NCBI GenBank assembly: GCA_031271975.1
Contig: JAISUR010000043.1
Location: 1-61,506, forward strand
DNA length: 61,506 nt
Direction of reading: 5' to 3'
DNA from: Propionibacteriaceae bacterium
GTDB taxonomy: Bacteria > Actinomycetota > Actinomycetes > Propionibacteriales > Propionibacteriaceae
Both the position numbers and the translations under genes were made by a program. A model generated the notes under the pieces. It made no database searches. It had not been told where the DNA came from and was given only the letters and a program-made list of their open reading frames with translations. This document shows, one piece after another, positions 57,959-61,506 of the stretch. Every line of letters starts with the position of its first letter. Positions within the stretch are counted from its first letter, which is position 1.

Positions 57959-60900
57959 TTATTCGGCCTTCCTCCGAGCTGCCACGGCGGCCAAGGTGAC
58001 GCCCATGGCCAGCAGCAGGATCAGACCCGCGTTTCCGCCGGGCACCAGGACACCGCCGGTGTTGTAGTCCGGCTGCTCAACCTCCAGGACGTCCACCGAT
58101 ACCGTCGTCGTCGCCTTGATGCCGCGGGCATCGACGAGCGTCACCGTGAACTGGTCCGCGCCGACGTAGTCCGTGCCGGGGGTGTAGGTCAGCGTGCCCT
58201 TGGCGTTGGCGGGGAGCACCTCGAAACCGCTTGCCGCAGCGTTGTAGCTGACCGTGCCGGAGCCTGCGTCACCGTACGAGTGCAGGTAGATCTCCACCGG
58301 ACCGGTGGCCCTGGCCAGCACATCCACCGTCACCGGCGTGTTCTGATTCGTCGTGACATAGATCGTCGCCGGGACGCTCAAGGCGCCCACCACCACTTGC
58401 ACTGGGTCGGACTCGTTGCCGGCCGGGTCGACCACCGTCACGGTGATGACCGTGCCCGGCTCGATGGGCGTGTCCGGGCGAACCACCCAGTTGCCGCCGT
58501 CGTCGATGTCCTCGGTGATCTTCGTGCCGTCCGGCAACTCGATGACGACTATCGCGCCCGGCTCACCAGTGCCCGCGATTTCATCTGGCTCAGCCTTCTC
58601 GATGACCGGCGGGTCCGGGCGGATCGCGTCCAGGCTGCCCGTCACCGGAGGCGAAGAACCATCCGGGTTGCTGGCCACCACCGTGAAGTCGCCGGAAACC
58701 GCACCATCAGGTGTGTTCGCCGTCCAGTGACCGTCCGCGCCTGTGGTCACCTCGACCTTGGCCGGGCTGGACCCGTTCGGCAGCGTGATGGTGATCGTCG
58801 AGCCGGGCTCAGCCGTGCCAGAAATCTCGGTCGCGTTGGCGACCTCGATCACCGGAGCGTCCGGAGCCTTCGTGAAGCGCACCGTGGCCGTGCTTCCTCC
58901 GGCGGTGCCGTTCAGCGTATAGCTGACTTCGGCCGTGCCGCGTTTGGTGGCGTTGATCGGAGCCTTGACGCCGTTCGCGTAGCCCGCGCTGGTGCCGATA
59001 GCCGCCTCGGTGGCAGACAACCGGTCAGTGCCGGTCACCAACGCCAACTCGATTGTCGCGCCGGTAGCCGAAGCCAGGTTGCCGAACGCGTCGCGCAAAG
59101 TCACCGTGATGGTGGATGCCTGGCCGACCGCCTGCGGATTGGGCGCTATCGCGATTTCGGAACGGCCGGGATCGGGCGCCCCCGCTGTGAACGTGATCGT
59201 CTTGGGCGATCCGCTGATGGCCCCCGCGGCAACGTTCGCGCCCACTTGATATTGGGCGGCGACAGTGGTCGTGTAGCGGATTTCAGCCACGCCGGAGCCG
59301 TTGGTCACAGCCGTCACGGAAGCCGGGCCGTTGGCCGAGCCGCCCTTGAGGTTGGCCGGCACCGAGAAAACGACCTGGGCGTTCGCGATCGGTTGGCTGG
59401 CGGCGTTGCGGACAACTGCGCTGCCGGTGATGTAGTCGACGCCGTCGGCCGTGGCAGACGTCTTCGAAACGCTGAATGCCGACGTGTCCGGATCAGCATC
59501 CGAGTCGAAAGTAAACACGACCTGTGCCGTGTTCGCGCCCTCGTCGCCGTTCACCGTGAAGCCGACACGTGCCGTGCCAGCCTTGGACGACCCAATCGAC
59601 GCCGTGTAGGTGCCGTCGCCATTGTCGGTGAGCGCACCCAACGTCACGTCGCCGGCGGCCAACAGTCCGGAGCCGGTGATCTTCTCCAGGGCGACGTCAT
59701 CGCCGCCGTGGCCCAGCAAGTTGCCGAACGCGTCCATGAGCGTCACCTTTACGGTGGCGGTCTGGCTCACGTCCAGAATCGGCGGAGTGATCTCGATCAC
59801 CGAAGTCTCAGCGCTGGCCTCGCCCGCGACAAAACTGACCGTCACCGGCGAGTTCCGCACCTGCTCGCCGCCAACGCTGGCCGAGATCGGATAGGAACCG
59901 CTGCGGGTGGAAGTGATCGTCAACGTGATTTCGCCGTTGGCGTCAGTCACGGCCGCAGAAGGTGTGCCCGTCACAGTCGAATAGCCCCACGCGACGCTGA
60001 CGCCGGCCACCGGATTGTCAAAACCGTCACGCACAATGACCTTGACCTGATGCGCGTCAACCCCGTCTGCGACCTTGTCGCCGCTGGTCAGCTTGACCAG
60101 CTCGGAGTGGCCTGCCACGGCCTCGCCCGCGGAGAAGACGGCATTGCGCGGCGAGTTGGCCACGTCCGCGCCTGCCAACTTGGCGTGCACCGGGAACGTG
60201 CCGGCGGCTGTCGACGTGACCGTGGTCGCAACCTGGCCGCTGGCGTTCGACGTGCCGGACGCGGCGGCGACAGTGGCCGTGGAGCTGAAGTCGATCGTGG
60301 CGCCTTGCACCGGGTTGTCATAGGCGTCGCGCACGATGACCGTCGCGGTGTACGAGTCGACCCCGTTGGCCAGCACCTTCGCGGCTGCCGCGTCCGTCTT
60401 GGTGAGCGTCAACTGGGAATGCGTCGCGTTCGCTGGGCCTGCAACGAAGCGAACCGTCTTCGGCGAGCCGTTCACCTGGGTGCCGCCCAGCGCCGCCTGC
60501 ACCGGGTAGGAACCGGCCTTCGTGGTGGTGATCGTCAGCGTGATCTCGCCATTGGCGTCGCTGACGTCCGAAGACAACGTGACGTTGAGATCGGTGGAGT
60601 AAGTGAAATCAGCGCTCGCTCCGGCCACCGGATAATCGGCCGCGTCGCGGATGGTGAGGCGCAACCGGTGATACTCGACGCCGTCGGCCCGCTTGTTGCC
60701 CGACGTCAAGGCCACCAGGTCGGAATTGGCTGCTGAAGGCGGTCCGATCACGACCGGCGGCGGCACGAACTGGATCGACTTCGGGCTGCCGGAAATGTCT
60801 GTCCCGCTGAGCGTGGCGTGGATCGGGAAGATGCCCGCCTGGGTCGACTTGACCGTGACGGTTATCTTGCCGTCCGCGTCGGAAGCGGCGTTTTGGCCGG

Positions 60901-61506
60901 TCGCCGTCAGCCCTGTCGCGTCCAACCCTTCCCAAGTGAGCACGACACCGGACACCGGCAGGTCATTCGCGTCGCGGACAGTGGCCGTGAGCGTGTGCGT
61001 CTGCTCGTTGTTCGCGAAGCGCGTCCCCGTCGTTGCTTCCAGTGTGGAATTCACAGCCGTGGGAGCACCGGTGGTGAACAGTGCGTCTGGCGTGCCTGTG
61101 ACAGCCGTCGAATCCACCTGGGCGATGAGCGTGTAGGTGTCCGGGTTGCCCGACTTCACCTTGGCGGTAGCCTTGCCCGACGTGTTGGTGGTGGCTTGGG
61201 CGTCGAACACCGTCGCCGCGTTTGCCGTGTCGGCGTTGCCAGAGATGGACGTGGGCCAAGTCACGGCGACGTTCGGGATCACGTTCTTGTACTGGTCGCG
61301 CACCGTCAGCGTGCCTGTCCAGAAGTCCGAGTTGTCCGCAACAGCCTGCCCACCCGACTTGGTGAGCAGGAGCTCGGTGTAGCCGGTGCCGAACACCGGC
61401 GGGCCAGGCACGAACGTGATCGTCTTCGGCGAACCAGAAATCTCCGTGCCGCCCAGCTTCGCATGAATGGCAAAGTCACCAGCCTTCGTCGACTTCACCG
61501 TCACAA
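57959..61506 (-). CDS. Large Ig-like repeat surface protein, N terminus outside the window
   Basis: At least 1181 residues are in the window. The visible part begins with seven to eight Ig-like (Big_1/filamin-type) repeats of about 100-115 residues, most closing with a GSPKTITFV-like strand followed by a new S-x-L-x-L unit. Two BapA-like domains (EISGTAEPGSTITITLPNG, EIAGTGEPGAIVVIELPDG) and one cadherin-like tandem domain (YTPGTDYVGADQFTVTLVD) follow. It ends with a hydrophobic helix (NAGLILLLAMGVTLAAVAA) and RRKAE, a cell-wall-sorting-like tail, but preceded by GGVLVPGGN instead of LPXTG. It is probably a surface adhesin. A short cccgc/gcggg hairpin overlaps the stop. Confidence 0.88.
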   Translation of the reverse strand, partial: VTVKSTKAGDFAIHAKLGGTEISGSPKTITFVPGPPVFGTGYTELLLTKSGGQAVADNSDFWTGTLTVRDQYKNVIPNVAVTWPTSISGNADTANAATVFDAQATTNTSGKATAKVKSGNPDTYTLIAQVDSTAVTGTPDALFTTGAPTAVNSTLEATTGTRFANNEQTHTLTATVRDANDLPVSGVVLTWEGLDATGLTATGQNAASDADGKITVTVKSTQAGIFPIHATLSGTDISGSPKSIQFVPPPVVIGPPSAANSDLVALTSGNKRADGVEYHRLRLTIRDAADYPVAGASADFTYSTDLNVTLSSDVSDANGEITLTITTTKAGSYPVQAALGGTQVNGSPKTVRFVAGPANATHSQLTLTKTDAAAAKVLANGVDSYTATVIVRDAYDNPVQGATIDFSSTATVAAASGTSNASGQVATTVTSTAAGTFPVHAKLAGADVANSPRNAVFSAGEAVAGHSELVKLTSGDKVADGVDAHQVKVIVRDGFDNPVAGVSVAWGYSTVTGTPSAAVTDANGEITLTITSTRSGSYPISASVGGEQVRNSPVTVSFVAGEASAETSVIEITPPILDVSQTATVKVTLMDAFGNLLGHGGDDVALEKITGSGLLAAGDVTLGALTDNGDGTYTASIGSSKAGTARVGFTVNGDEGANTAQVVFTFDSDADPDTSAFSVSKTSATADGVDYITGSAVVRNAASQPIANAQVVFSVPANLKGGSANGPASVTAVTNGSGVAEIRYTTTVAAQYQVGANVAAGAISGSPKTITFTAGAPDPGRSEIAIAPNPQAVGQASTITVTLRDAFGNLASATGATIELALVTGTDRLSATEAAIGTSAGYANGVKAPINATKRGTAEVSYTLNGTAGGSTATVRFTKAPDAPVIEVANATEISGTAEPGSTITITLPNGSSPAKVEVTTGADGHWTANTPDGAVSGDFTVVASNPDGSSPPVTGSLDAIRPDPPVIEKAEPDEIAGTGEPGAIVVIELPDGTKITEDIDDGGNWVVRPDTPIEPGTVITVTVVDPAGNESDPVQVVVGALSVPATIYVTTNQNTPVTVDVLARATGPVEIYLHSYGDAGSGTVSYNAAASGFEVLPANAKGTLTYTPGTDYVGADQFTVTLVDARGIKATTTVSVDVLEVEQPDYNTGGVLVPGGNAGLILLLAMGVTLAAVAARRKAE

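Noticed and set aside
58280-60736. An 818-codon open frame on the plus strand
   Set aside because: It is antisense to the Ig-repeat protein, with typical shadow composition and no motif.

Overview
This window is high-GC DNA from an actinomycete (phylum Actinomycetota). The evidence is a WhiB-family regulator, a DivIVA-like protein beside a very long coiled-coil (Scy/FilP-like) protein, frequent GTG starts, ATGA/GTGA stop-start overlaps, and a conserved neighbourhood (Nudix CoA pyrophosphatase, nth, RidA, DUF4177, metallophosphoesterase, PonA2-type PBP, WhiB) that matches, from memory, the nth to whiB4-ponA2 region of mycobacteria. The genus cannot be fixed from the sequence alone. The metabolism (microcompartment, lactate uptake and oxidation) would suit a fermentative or facultative organism such as a member of the Propionibacteriaceae, but that is inference.

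The centrepiece (about 3.2-19.9 kb, all on the minus strand) is an ethanolamine-utilisation bacterial microcompartment operon. In transcription order it runs: ethanolamine permease (APC type, with its own terminator), then eutL, a BMC-H protein with a long tail, eutM, eutJ, eutN, eutQ, eutG, eutS, eutP, eutA, eutB, eutC, eutE, a second eutM, eutT, pduL/eutD, a eut_hyp-like gene, pduS and pduT. The shell therefore has hexameric (two EutM, the tailed BMC-H, EutS), trimeric (EutL, PduT) and pentameric (EutN) parts. Inside, EutBC converts ethanolamine to acetaldehyde and ammonia. EutE makes acetyl-CoA, PduL makes acetyl phosphate and recycles CoA, EutG reduces acetaldehyde and recycles NAD. EutA, EutT and PduS maintain adenosylcobalamin. 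The pairing of pduS and pduT with eutABC, and the lack of eutH and eutVW/eutR here, make the locus a mosaic.

Right of it (20-43 kb) is mostly core chromosome: tRNA-Ser(CGA), membrane and envelope proteins, an aldo/keto reductase, the DivIVA/Scy-like pair, threonine synthase, phosphofructokinase, a glycosyltransferase, two paralogous membrane-anchored RCC1-like proteins, and the nth-ponA2-whiB4 neighbourhood. From 43.9 to 49.3 kb lies a lactate module: a D-lactate dehydrogenase-type flavin/Fe-S protein and LldP, divergent from a FadR-type regulator with a palindromic operator between them. Next come a secreted tripeptidyl-peptidase-like hydrolase, a DUF2199 protein, a rhomboid protease and an Old Yellow Enzyme.

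The most accessory stretch is 53.7-57.9 kb. It has two paralogous two-gene modules, each a small acidic helical protein plus a WXG-like protein ending in glycine zippers, suggestive of type VII secretion substrates. They flank a GNAT toxin whose RHH antitoxin survives only as a C-terminal remnant. The block borders tRNA-Ser(GCT), whose 3' end and terminator are duplicated 196 bp away around a strongly structured insert. The window closes inside a large Ig-repeat surface protein.

A modular palindromic repeat is scattered through most longer intergenic gaps and appears to have been captured in the tails of at least two coding sequences.
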